Shown: piece by piece, positions 1 to 5,996 of the stretch
How positions within the stretch are numbered: the stretch's first letter is position 1
Layout: each line of letters opens with the position of its first letter
Assembly (NCBI GenBank): GCA_002343455.1
Contig: DDSR01000253.1
Location: 1,047-11,320, forward strand
Origin: Deltaproteobacteria bacterium UBA2385
GTDB taxonomy: Bacteria > Myxococcota_A > UBA796 > UBA2385
DNA length: 10,274 bases
Direction of reading: 5' to 3'
Notes under the pieces: model-generated
Told to the model about the DNA's origin: nothing
The model's database searches: none
Seen by the model: the letters and a program-made list of their open reading frames with translations, nothing else
Position numbers and translations under genes: made by a program

Positions 1-432
1 GGCCGGCACGGTGATGACGGCCTGGTCGACCTCCTGGCCCAGCGAGTCCTCGGCCACCTCCTTGATGCGGCGCAAGATGGCGGCGCTGATCTGCTCCAGG
101 GTGAAGACCTGGTCCTTGACCTTGATCAGCACCTCGGAGTTGTCGCCCTCGAGCATCTCGTAGGTGAAGACCTGGCGCACCTTGTCGATGGTCTTGCTGT
201 GGAAATTGCGCCCGATCAGGCGCTTGGCCGCCATGACCGTGTTGGAGGGGTTGAGCTGCGCCTGGCGCTTGGCCTCGTGTCCGACCAGGCGGTTGCCCTT
301 GTCGTCGATGGCGAAGACCGAGGGGATGGTCGTGTTCCCCCCGCGCTGCGTGATCACCCGCGGCCGCGAGCCGTCCATGACGGCAGCACAGCTGTTGGTG
401 GTTCCCAGGTCGATTCCGATGGCCTTTCCCAT
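1..432 (-). CDS. dnaK: Hsp70 chaperone DnaK, N-terminal part (cut by left window edge)
   Basis: ATP-dependent cytosolic chaperone; only the first 144 codons of a protein usually about 600-640 residues long are inside the window. The start of the nucleotide-binding domain is unmistakable. The phosphate loop GIDLGTTNS spans residues 6-14, IPSVF residues 36-40, and AAKRLIGR residues 68-75, where Lys70 aligns with the catalytic Lys70 of E. coli DnaK. The fragment ends in AVITVPA, which precedes the conserved YF of the family. The ATG at 432 is chosen because the Hsp70 N-terminus begins there and AAAGGA lies at 442-447, 9 nt upstream. The gene is divergent from the unknown gene at 569-1099. Residues about 76-105 differ from the typical bacterial DnaK sequence, which suggests a paralog rather than the housekeeping copy, though that is inference. 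It is a different gene from the Hsp70 at the right edge: both are on the minus strand, with 8.6 kb of other genes between them. Confidence 0.97.
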   Translation of the reverse strand, partial: MGKAIGIDLGTTNSCAAVMDGSRPRVITQRGGNTTIPSVFAIDDKGNRLVGHEAKRQAQLNPSNTVMAAKRLIGRNFHSKTIDKVRQVFTYEMLEGDNSEVLIKVKDQVFTLEQISAAILRRIKEVAEDSLGQEVDQAVITVPA

Positions 433-478
433 GATTCCGGATCCTTTGGGCTGCGGACCTTCCAGACGAGGCGCGGCA

Positions 479-508
479 TGTCTACCATGAGCCGAAAGAG
501 CACGTCAA
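479..508 (-). promoter_or_regulatory. Candidate sigma-70-type promoter for the left dnaK, in the divergent intergenic region
   Basis: On the minus strand TTGACG (503-508) matches the -35 consensus at five of six positions. After 18 nt comes TAGACA (479-484), a moderate -10 match. Transcription would start near 470, giving a leader of about 40 nt before the ATG at 432. No heat-shock sigma-32-type promoter and no CIRCE inverted repeat is visible in 433-568, so heat control is not evident. For the plus-strand gene starting at 569 I see no convincing promoter in the same 136 nt. Confidence 0.45.
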
Positions 509-554
509 ACACGGGCTAGTCAGCGGGGTTCGGGGCAGGCTAACGCAGGCGTGC

Positions 555-560
555 AGGAGG
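555..560 (+). promoter_or_regulatory. Strong Shine-Dalgarno site that decides the start of the unknown gene
   Basis: AGGAGG is a complete Shine-Dalgarno core. It is 8 nt before the ATG at 569 but only 2 nt before the ATG at 563, and it lies inside the reading frame if the GTG at 551 were used. Spacing therefore favours 569. Confidence 0.7.
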
Positions 561-568
561 CGATGGTC

Positions 569-1099
569 ATGGCGTCGGACGAGCAGGGAAACGAGCAGGG
601 AAGGGGGATGTCATTGGCGGCTCGACTTCGGGCCGCGGTGGATCAGCGCATCGACGCCTCGCGGCGCGAGGAGGAGGCGCGGCGCGCGCGACTGGAGCGG
701 GCCCGACGCGCCCGGGCCGAGCTGTTGCGCGACCTGGCCACCTTCTTTCGAGCCTTCGGGCACGGCAAGACCAGCTCGACCGAGGACCAGGTCGCCCTGC
801 GCTTCGAGGGGCGCTCGCTGCGCTTCGAGGCGCACGGCGACGCCGACGAGGTGCGGGTCGTCGGCGACGGCGTGCCCGAAGGGGCGCGGCTCAGCCGCAA
901 CGAGGAGCTGGGCCGCTGGGGCCTGCACATGCCCGGGCTCGCGCCTCGCCTGCTCTTCGACGCAGGCCTGGAGGAGCTGATCGCCCGGGCCTTCGAGCTG
1001 CGCCCCTCGGCGGTCCCCGAGCCCGGCCTGTCGACAGAGGTCAGCGCCGGTCGCGAAGCGTCAAACCCGGCTCCAGGCCGCCGGGGCCGCTCCCTGTGA
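569..1099 (+). CDS. Protein of unknown function, 176 aa, with Arg/Glu/Ala-rich helical N-terminus
   Basis: I do not recognise this family. The product has no signal peptide and no membrane segment and is probably cytosolic. Residues about 16-62 are dominated by Arg, Glu and Ala (for example EEEARRARLERARRARAELL), which predicts one long, highly charged helix or coiled coil. Residues about 74-145 look like a small compact domain with alternating hydrophobic strands (VALRFEGRSLRFEAHG, DEVRVVGDG) followed by the helix DAGLEELIARAFEL. The last 30 residues are Pro/Gly/Ser/Arg-rich and probably disordered. Start at ATG 569 is chosen for AGGAGG at 555-560; ATG 608 (MSLAARL) is an alternative, and the frame opens upstream at GTG 551. 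Codon use matches the surrounding genes, supporting a real gene. It is the only plus-strand gene here: divergent from dnaK, and convergent and overlapping with the dehydrogenase gene. Confidence 0.75.
   Translation: MASDEQGNEQGRGMSLAARLRAAVDQRIDASRREEEARRARLERARRARAELLRDLATFFRAFGHGKTSSTEDQVALRFEGRSLRFEAHGDADEVRVVGDGVPEGARLSRNEELGRWGLHMPGLAPRLLFDAGLEELIARAFELRPSAVPEPGLSTEVSAGREASNPAPGRRGRSL
1061..1099. other. 39-nt convergent 3' overlap of two coding regions
   Basis: The stop codon of the plus-strand unknown gene (TGA, 1097-1099) lies inside the dehydrogenase gene, and the stop of the dehydrogenase (TGA, complement of 1061-1063) lies inside the unknown gene. Both overlapping tails are low-complexity and lie beyond the recognisable domain of each protein, so each gene may have run on into its neighbour after losing an earlier stop. 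No intrinsic terminator is visible at the junction. Confidence 0.8.
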
Positions 1100-2284
1100 G
1101 GGCGCGTCCGGGTCGGCGACCAGCATGATCTTGCTGTCCTCGCGGCTGCGGCTGCGGTCGACACCCGGCGCGGCCTCGGACAGGGGCATGCGGTGCGAGA
1201 TGAGCGCCCCGAGGTCCAAGACCCCGTGCTCCATCATGCGGACGATCTGCGGGTAGACGCCGCCGCCGGCGTGGCCGCGGGCCCCGACGATCTTGCTGGC
1301 GCCGCTGACCAGCACGTCCAGCATGACCGGGGCGCGCTCGCCGGTGCGGCCCAGGTAGACGACCTTGCCCCCGGGGGCCAGGGCCTGCTCGATCTCGGGC
1401 ATGGTCTGGATGGCGGCGCCGGCGGCCTCGACGACCATGTCCGAGCCCCAGCCGTCGCTGAGCTCGCGCATCAGGGCCGAGGGGCTGCTGCCGCCGTCGC
1501 GGGCGAGGGTGATCGGGTTGTAGGCCTGGTCGGCGCCCAGGCGCAGGGCGGCGTCCAGGCGCGCCTGCGAGACGTCGAAGGCGATGATGGTGGCGGCGCC
1601 GGTGGCCCGGGCCAGGGCGATGGCGCCCAGGCCGATCGGCCCGCAGCCGAAGACGGCGACGTGGCTTCCCGGGATCATCCCGCCCGCCGAGACGAACATG
1701 CCGTTGTAGGAGCAGCCGACTGGCTCGACCAGGGCCCCGTGCTCGCAGGCGGCCTGGGCGCTGCCCAGCTTGTCGGCGAGGCGGTTGAGCGACCAGCAGT
1801 GGCGCTCGTGGACCTGGACGTACTCGGCGTAGGCCCCGTGGCTGCTGAAGCCGACCATGTCCAGGCGCACGCACTGGTTGAACATGCCCTTGCGGCAGGC
1901 CTCGCAGACCCCGCAGTAGAGCATGCCCTCGGCCGTGACGAGGTCGCCCTCGCGCAGGTTGCGCACGCCCGCGCCGACGGCGACGACGTCGCCGGCGTAC
2001 TCGTGGCCCAGGATGCAGGGGAAGCTGGCCGGGCCCGAGAAGATCATGTAGCCCTGGGCGTCGGTCTCGATCGCGTGCGTGTCCGAGCCGCAGACGCCGC
2101 AGGCCCGCACGCGCACGACCACCTCGCCCGCGCCGGGGCTGGGGTCGGGCACGACGACGGGCTCCAGCCGGGGGTTCTTGAAGACGTGGCAGGCCATCCG
2201 GGCCTTGCCCGCCTTTGTCTCGGCCGGGGTGATGGCGTAGCCCGGGCGGGGGCTCCAGTCGGCGACCAGCTTGATGGCGTGCAC
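1061..2284 (-). CDS. Zinc-dependent medium-chain dehydrogenase, scyllo-inosose 3-dehydrogenase / threonine dehydrogenase type
   Basis: Predicted cytosolic NAD(P)-dependent oxidoreductase acting on a secondary alcohol of a sugar, polyol or amino acid, 407 residues. Catalytic zinc ligands are visible: Cys65 in CGVCGSD, His94-Glu95 in GHE, and Glu187 in VEPVG. The structural zinc lobe has the four cysteines 124, 127, 130 and 138 in the family's C-x2-C-x2-C-x7-C spacing. The Rossmann fold shows GCGPIG at 213-218, and Asp237 at the end of the second strand favours NAD. The N-terminal pattern (WSPRPGY, TDAQGY, then FPCILGHEYAG) resembles, from memory, Thermotoga scyllo-inosose 3-dehydrogenase; substrate assignment is uncertain and no inositol genes are nearby. 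The start is GTG at 2284 with AAGGAG 7 nt upstream, only 2 nt after the preceding CNNM stop, so translation is probably coupled. The family fold ends near residue 391; about 15 Ala/Pro/Ser-rich residues follow and overlap the convergent gene. Confidence 0.9.
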   Translation of the reverse strand: MHAIKLVADWSPRPGYAITPAETKAGKARMACHVFKNPRLEPVVVPDPSPGAGEVVVRVRACGVCGSDTHAIETDAQGYMIFSGPASFPCILGHEYAGDVVAVGAGVRNLREGDLVTAEGMLYCGVCEACRKGMFNQCVRLDMVGFSSHGAYAEYVQVHERHCWSLNRLADKLGSAQAACEHGALVEPVGCSYNGMFVSAGGMIPGSHVAVFGCGPIGLGAIALARATGAATIIAFDVSQARLDAALRLGADQAYNPITLARDGGSSPSALMRELSDGWGSDMVVEAAGAAIQTMPEIEQALAPGGKVVYLGRTGERAPVMLDVLVSGASKIVGARGHAGGGVYPQIVRMMEHGVLDLGALISHRMPLSEAAPGVDRSRSREDSKIMLVADPDAPSQGAAPAAWSRV

Positions 2285-2286
2285 GG

Positions 2287-3543
2287 TCAGGCTCCTTGGC
2301 GGCGGCGGCGCAGCACGACCTCCTGGATGGCGCGGTCGCTGGCCTTGGTGACGGTGAGGACGAAGTCCTCGGCGGTGACGAGCTCTCCGGGGCGAGGCAC
2401 CCGCCCCAGGGTCGCCAGTATGTACCCGGCCAGGGTGGCGTAGTCACCGTCGGGCAGGACGAAGCCGCAGGCCTGGAGCAGGTCGTCCGCCTCGGCCCGC
2501 CCGGTCGCGGTCCACTCCTTCTCGCCGGTGCGCCGGACCACGTCGAGGTCGCGGTCGCTCTCGTCCTGGATCTCGCCGACGATCTCTTCCAGCAGGTCCT
2601 CGATCGTGATGATGCCCACCGCGCCGCCGTACTCGTCGACCGCGATGGCCATGTGGGCGCGCTGGCGGCGCATGTCGACCAGCAGCTCGTCCACGCGCTT
2701 GGACTCCGGCACGAACATGCAGGGCCGCATCGACTCGCCGACCGCCTGGGTCCAGTCCTTGGAGGCCAGCACGTCCTGGTGCAGCACCACCCCGACGATC
2801 TGGTCGATCCGGTCACGGTAGACCGGCAGCCGCGAGTGGCCGGAGATGGCCATCCTGCGGGCGACCTGGGACAGCGTCGTGCTGCTGCTGACCGCCACGA
2901 CCTCGATCAGGGGCTTCATGGCGTCTTCGACCACCGACTCGGTGAACTGGAAGACCCGCCGGATCAGGGCCCGGTCGACCGGGCGCAGCGCGTCCTCGCC
3001 CTCGCCGCCGCTCTCGCCGACGTGGGAGGCCTCCAGCAGCAGGCGGATCTCCTCGCGGGTGGCGGCCGGGCGGGTCTGGCCGGGGCCGGCGCCGAAGAGG
3101 GTGGCCAGCTTCTCGAAGAGCACCAGGGCCGGGGCGAAGACCCAGCTCAGACCCTTCAGGGGCCAGACGACCAGCGGCGCCAGCCGGTCGGCGTGGTGCT
3201 GGTAGATGGCCTTGGGGACCAGCTCGCCGAAGGTCAGGGTGATCGGCCAGAAGAAGAGCACCGCCCAGGCCTCGGGCAGGCCCAGCAGGCGGGCGACCAG
3301 GATGGCCGAGATGGTGGCGCCGCTGATGGTGGCGAGGTTGGTGCCGATCAGGCAGGTCCCCAGCAGCCAGGTGGGGCGCTCCAGCATGGTGAGGGCGAGG
3401 CTCGCGCCCTTGCCGCCGCGCTGGGCCTCGGTCCGCAGCTGGTGCCGATCGGCCGAGACGACGGCGATCTCCGAGCCCGAGAAGAAGCCCTCGGCGAGCA
3501 CGCAGCCGGCCAGCACGGCGAGGAGGAGGCCCGTGCTCATCAT
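2287..3543 (-). CDS. CNNM/CorC (hemolysin C) family membrane protein, second of a tandem pair
   Basis: Predicted inner-membrane protein of 418 residues in the CNNM/CorC/HlyC family, whose members are linked to Mg2+ or Co2+ transport and resistance; some enterobacterial members export polyamines. Domain order is complete. The transmembrane DUF21 region (about residues 3-150) carries the conserved FFSGSE motif at 20-25, GTNLA at 67-71 and TFGELVPK at 104-111, the family's ion-site region. A CBS pair at about 205-330 includes SGHSRLPVY (234-242) and AVDEYGGAVGIITIEDLLEE. The C-terminal CorC_HlyC domain (about 345-410) includes DGDYATLAGY. The protein ends in a basic RRRR cluster. Two in-frame ATG codons sit in an ATGATGA junction; I chose the first, which overlaps the upstream stop by 4 nt. 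No strong ribosome site is visible, consistent with translational coupling. It is clearly related to, but quite divergent from, the preceding gene. Confidence 0.93.
   Translation of the reverse strand: MMSTGLLLAVLAGCVLAEGFFSGSEIAVVSADRHQLRTEAQRGGKGASLALTMLERPTWLLGTCLIGTNLATISGATISAILVARLLGLPEAWAVLFFWPITLTFGELVPKAIYQHHADRLAPLVVWPLKGLSWVFAPALVLFEKLATLFGAGPGQTRPAATREEIRLLLEASHVGESGGEGEDALRPVDRALIRRVFQFTESVVEDAMKPLIEVVAVSSSTTLSQVARRMAISGHSRLPVYRDRIDQIVGVVLHQDVLASKDWTQAVGESMRPCMFVPESKRVDELLVDMRRQRAHMAIAVDEYGGAVGIITIEDLLEEIVGEIQDESDRDLDVVRRTGEKEWTATGRAEADDLLQACGFVLPDGDYATLAGYILATLGRVPRPGELVTAEDFVLTVTKASDRAIQEVVLRRRRQGA
2292..2297 (-). promoter_or_regulatory. Shine-Dalgarno site of the dehydrogenase gene, inside the upstream CNNM stop region
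   Basis: AAGGAG lies in the last codons of the upstream CNNM gene, 7 nt before the GTG at 2284. It supports GTG as the start and suggests that ribosomes finishing the CNNM gene re-initiate here. Confidence 0.75.
3538..3543 (-). promoter_or_regulatory. ATGATG restart junction between the two CNNM genes
   Basis: On the minus strand the sequence reads ATGATG, with the TGA stop of the upstream CNNM gene (complement of 3540-3542) embedded in it. The first ATG overlaps the stop by 4 nt (ATGA) and the second by 1 nt (TGATG). Either can serve for termination-reinitiation, which would tie the amounts of the two membrane proteins together. Confidence 0.65.
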
Positions 3544-4964
3544 CGCGCCGTCCGGCGGGCGGCGAGGTCCTCGGCCGCGGTCTCGTCGTCGCGCGGGGGC
3601 GAGCCGGGCAGGCGCACGCAGACTTCGGTGATGCGGCGGCCCTCCATGCCGCGCACGATGAAGCGCAGCCCCTCCCACTCGACCTCTTCGCCCTTGGCCG
3701 GCACCCGGCCGACCTGGTCCAGCAGGAAGCCGGCGACCGTGTCGTACTCGCCCTCGGGCAGGGCTCGCCCGAAGCGCTCCTCGAAGTCGTCGACGTCCAT
3801 GTTGCCGCGGATGGTGTAGACCCCCTCCACAAGGCGGGTCACGTCGACGGGCAGCTCGTCGCCCTCGTCCAGCAGCTCGCCGACCAGCTCGGCCAGCAGG
3901 TCGTCCAGGGTCACGAGGCCGACGACGTTGCCGTGCTCGTCGACCACCATCGCCAGGTGGAAGCGCTCGGCCCGGAACTCGGCCAGCATCTCCTCGGCCC
4001 GCTTGCTGGTCGGCACGAAGTGGGCCGGACGCAGCAGCTTCTGGATCTGGCGGGGGGTCAGGGGCAGGTCGCGGGGGTCGCGCGGGCCGGCCTCGGCCTC
4101 GCGAAACTGGCTGGCGAACTGCGGCAGCAGGTCCTTGACCACCAGGATGCCGATGACGTTGTCGGGGCGGGCCTGCCAGATGGGGACCCGGCTGTGGCCG
4201 GCCTCGCGGAGCTGGTCGAGCAGCTCGGGCCAGGGGGTGGTCAGCGAGAAGCTGACCACGTCGGGCCGCGGGGTCATCAGGCGGCTGACCTGCAGGTCGC
4301 CGAACTCGAAGACCTTCTGGATCATCTCCTCTTCCATCGGGCCGACCGCGCCGGCCACCCGGCCCTCCTCCAGCAGCGAGAGGAGCTGGGCCTCGCGCAT
4401 GGCCGCGTGGCTGCGGGCGCCGCTGCCTCCGGTGGCCAGCAGGAAGAGGTTGGCGATGTGGGTGAGCAGCCAGCGCAGGGGGCTGACGAAGAGCGAGAAG
4501 TAGACCAGGGGAGGGGCCACCACCGGGGCGAGGTGGCGGTTGAAGCGCAGCGCCAGCGACTTGGGCAGGACCTCGCCGAAGATGAGCAGGGTTGGCGCGA
4601 CCAGGGCGATGGTGAGCCAGGGGTGGCCAGGGAAGAGCCCGGCGACGAGGCCGGCGGTCACCGTCGAGAGCAGGACGTTGACGAACTCGTTGCCGATCAG
4701 CAAGGCGGCCAGGGTGCGGCGCGGCTCCAGCAGCAGGCGGTCGACCGCGCTGGCCTCGCCGTTGCCGGCCAGGGCCCGGCGGTCCATCGGCTGGAGGCTG
4801 AAGAGGGCGGTCTCGGAGCTGGAGAAGAAGCTGGAGAACAGCAGCAGCACCAGGCAGCCCACCAGGGTCGGCAGCACGGCGACCGGCTGGGCGGGCGCGG
4901 CCCCCTCGGTCGCGGCCAGCGCGCCGGCCGAGGCGCCCAGGACCAGCATCAGCCCAGGCCTCAC
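3540..4964 (-). CDS. CNNM/CorC (hemolysin C) family membrane protein, first of a tandem pair
   Basis: Predicted inner-membrane protein of about 474 residues with the full CNNM/CorC layout. The DUF21 transmembrane domain covers about residues 28-180, with FFSSSE at 46-51, GNEFVN at 91-96 and FGEVLPK at 129-135. A CBS pair covers about 225-370 (GHSRVPIW; MVVDEHGNVVGLVTLDDLL). The CorC_HlyC domain at about 377-452 contains EGEYDTVAGFLLDQVGRVP. The family is tied to divalent-cation (Mg2+, Co2+) handling, and its CBS domains commonly bind ATP. A hydrophobic N-terminal segment ending in ALAATEG, before the first DUF21 helix, looks like a signal peptide and has no counterpart in the downstream paralog. 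Two starts are possible. GTG at 4964 overlaps the thiL stop as GTGA and gives the segment an Arg in its n-region. ATG at 4949, five codons in, has GAGG 9 nt upstream. I chose GTG; the difference is small. The linker between its CBS domains is about 15 residues longer than in the paralog. Confidence 0.93.
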   Translation of the reverse strand: MRPGLMLVLGASAGALAATEGAAPAQPVAVLPTLVGCLVLLLFSSFFSSSETALFSLQPMDRRALAGNGEASAVDRLLLEPRRTLAALLIGNEFVNVLLSTVTAGLVAGLFPGHPWLTIALVAPTLLIFGEVLPKSLALRFNRHLAPVVAPPLVYFSLFVSPLRWLLTHIANLFLLATGGSGARSHAAMREAQLLSLLEEGRVAGAVGPMEEEMIQKVFEFGDLQVSRLMTPRPDVVSFSLTTPWPELLDQLREAGHSRVPIWQARPDNVIGILVVKDLLPQFASQFREAEAGPRDPRDLPLTPRQIQKLLRPAHFVPTSKRAEEMLAEFRAERFHLAMVVDEHGNVVGLVTLDDLLAELVGELLDEGDELPVDVTRLVEGVYTIRGNMDVDDFEERFGRALPEGEYDTVAGFLLDQVGRVPAKGEEVEWEGLRFIVRGMEGRRITEVCVRLPGSPPRDDETAAEDLAARRTAR

Positions 4965-5947
4965 CGAGGCACCCCGGGCTCGGGGAAGTGCGAGAACAGC
5001 GGCGCCGGCCAGCCCTGCTGCCCGAAGAGCAGCGCGGTCCGGGCGGTGGTCTGTCCGATGCGGGTCAGGCGTAGCCCCAAGGACCGGCCCAGGTCGAGCA
5101 GCTCGTCGCGCGCGGCCGGGGAGGCCGTGAAGAGCAGCTGGTAGTCCTCGCCGAAGGCCACCGCCTGGGAGAGGGCGCGGGGGTCCTGGGGGTCGAGGCT
5201 CTCGTGCAGGGGCAGCAGCGAGGGATCGACCTGCGCCCCCAGCCCCGAGGCCGCGCAGAGGCGGGCCAGGTCGGCGGAGAGCCCGTCGGAGAGGTCCATC
5301 ATGGCGCTGGCCAGCCCGGCCTGCGCGAGGCGGGGCCCCAGCTCCAGCGGAGGCTCGGGGCGCCGCCACCAGGCGAGGCCCGCCGGATCGTCGTCGAAGA
5401 AGCCGGCCGCCGCCGCGCCCAGAGTGCCGCTGACCCAGATGTCCTGGTCCGGGCGGGCGCCGGAGCGGGCGATCACGGGGTCGCCCTGGCCGGTCCCGGC
5501 CTGACCAGCCATCGTCAGGCTGAGGGTGATCGGGCCGGTGCTGCCGGTGGTGTCGCCGCCGACGAGGACGGCGCCGCAGCGGGCCAGCCCGGCGCCCAGG
5601 CCGCGGGCGAAGGCGTCGACCCAGGCGCGCGGGATCGACGCCGGCAGCGACAGGCCCAGCAGGGCCCAGGTCGGGCGGCAGCCCATCGCCGCGATGTCCG
5701 AGGCGTTGACGGCGACCAGCTTGGCGCCGACGTCCTCGGCCTCGCAGCGTCGGTCCCAGTGGACCCCCTCGACCATGATGTCGACCGTGACCACCTGCCC
5801 GGCCTGGATCAGGGCCGCGTCATCGCCCGGCACCGCCGCCGGGTGGACCGGTGGGCGGTGTCGACCGAGCGGCGGGCAGTGGGCCAGGACCGTCGCGATG
5901 ATGGAGGCCTCTTGTGGAGGCTCGGGGTCGTTGGGTTCTTCGGGCAT
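4961..5947 (-). CDS. thiL: Thiamine-monophosphate kinase
   Basis: Cytosolic enzyme that phosphorylates thiamine monophosphate with ATP to the cofactor thiamine diphosphate, the last step of bacterial thiamine biosynthesis. The 328-residue length matches the family. ThiL motifs appear in order: PGDDAAL (40-46, metal-binding aspartates), DIMVEGVHW (56-64, substrate region), NASDIAAMG (81-89), GGDTT (130-134), MDLSDGLSADL (217-227) and FGEDYQLLF (265-273). The N-terminal tail is Pro/Glu-rich, and the usual GIGDDAA is VPGDDAA. ATG at 5947 is chosen to fit the family length; it has no clear Shine-Dalgarno. A GTG at 5968 in the same frame would add seven residues and is an alternative. The 3' end overlaps the first CNNM gene by 4 nt. 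No other thiamine gene is present, and I recognise no TPP riboswitch; the gap to the upstream gene is too short for one. Confidence 0.95.
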   Translation of the reverse strand: MPEEPNDPEPPQEASIIATVLAHCPPLGRHRPPVHPAAVPGDDAALIQAGQVVTVDIMVEGVHWDRRCEAEDVGAKLVAVNASDIAAMGCRPTWALLGLSLPASIPRAWVDAFARGLGAGLARCGAVLVGGDTTGSTGPITLSLTMAGQAGTGQGDPVIARSGARPDQDIWVSGTLGAAAAGFFDDDPAGLAWWRRPEPPLELGPRLAQAGLASAMMDLSDGLSADLARLCAASGLGAQVDPSLLPLHESLDPQDPRALSQAVAFGEDYQLLFTASPAARDELLDLGRSLGLRLTRIGQTTARTALLFGQQGWPAPLFSHFPEPGVPR

Positions 5948-5954
5948 GGCAGAG

Positions 5955-5977
5955 GCGGACGTTAGCACGTTGTCCGC
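5955..5977. repeat. Short inverted repeat (possible RNA hairpin) just upstream of thiL
   Basis: Perfect 6-bp arms GCGGAC (5955-5960) and GTCCGC (5972-5977) are separated by 11 nt. In the minus-strand mRNA the stem would lie in the gap between the LppC-like gene and thiL, ending 7 nt before the thiL ATG, with the alternative GTG start in its loop. There is no T-tract, so it is not an intrinsic terminator. It may reduce ribosome access to thiL, or be chance in GC-rich DNA. Confidence 0.35.
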
Positions 5978-5996
5978 AGGCTTGGGAACCCGCCGG

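Noticed and set aside
535..557. Three direct copies of GCAGG (535-539, 545-549, 553-557) in the divergent intergenic region.
   Set aside because: The unit is too short and GC-rich to exceed chance, and the last copy is part of the Shine-Dalgarno site.
1041..2816. A 591-codon minus-strand frame covering the dehydrogenase and part of the second CNNM gene in another frame.
   Set aside because: It is very rich in Arg and Pro, has no domain, and overlaps two clear genes on the same strand.
3544..3678. Upstream in-frame extension of the second CNNM gene.
   Set aside because: It overlaps the 3' end of the first CNNM gene, and the DUF21 domain begins right at the ATGATG junction.
4965..5369. Upstream in-frame extension of the first CNNM gene into thiL.
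   Set aside because: The extension is Arg/Pro/Gly low-complexity sequence overlying the clear 3' part of thiL. The CNNM family start fits the GTG at 4964 or ATG at 4949.
5962..5968. TTAGCAC, which resembles half of a CIRCE heat-shock operator.
   Set aside because: The matching half (GAGTGCTAA) at the required spacing is absent, and the position before thiL makes no sense for HrcA control.
5948..5996. Possible TPP riboswitch upstream of thiL.
   Set aside because: The gap is only 49 nt, shorter than the TPP aptamer, and lacks the conserved CUGAGA and ACCUGA elements.
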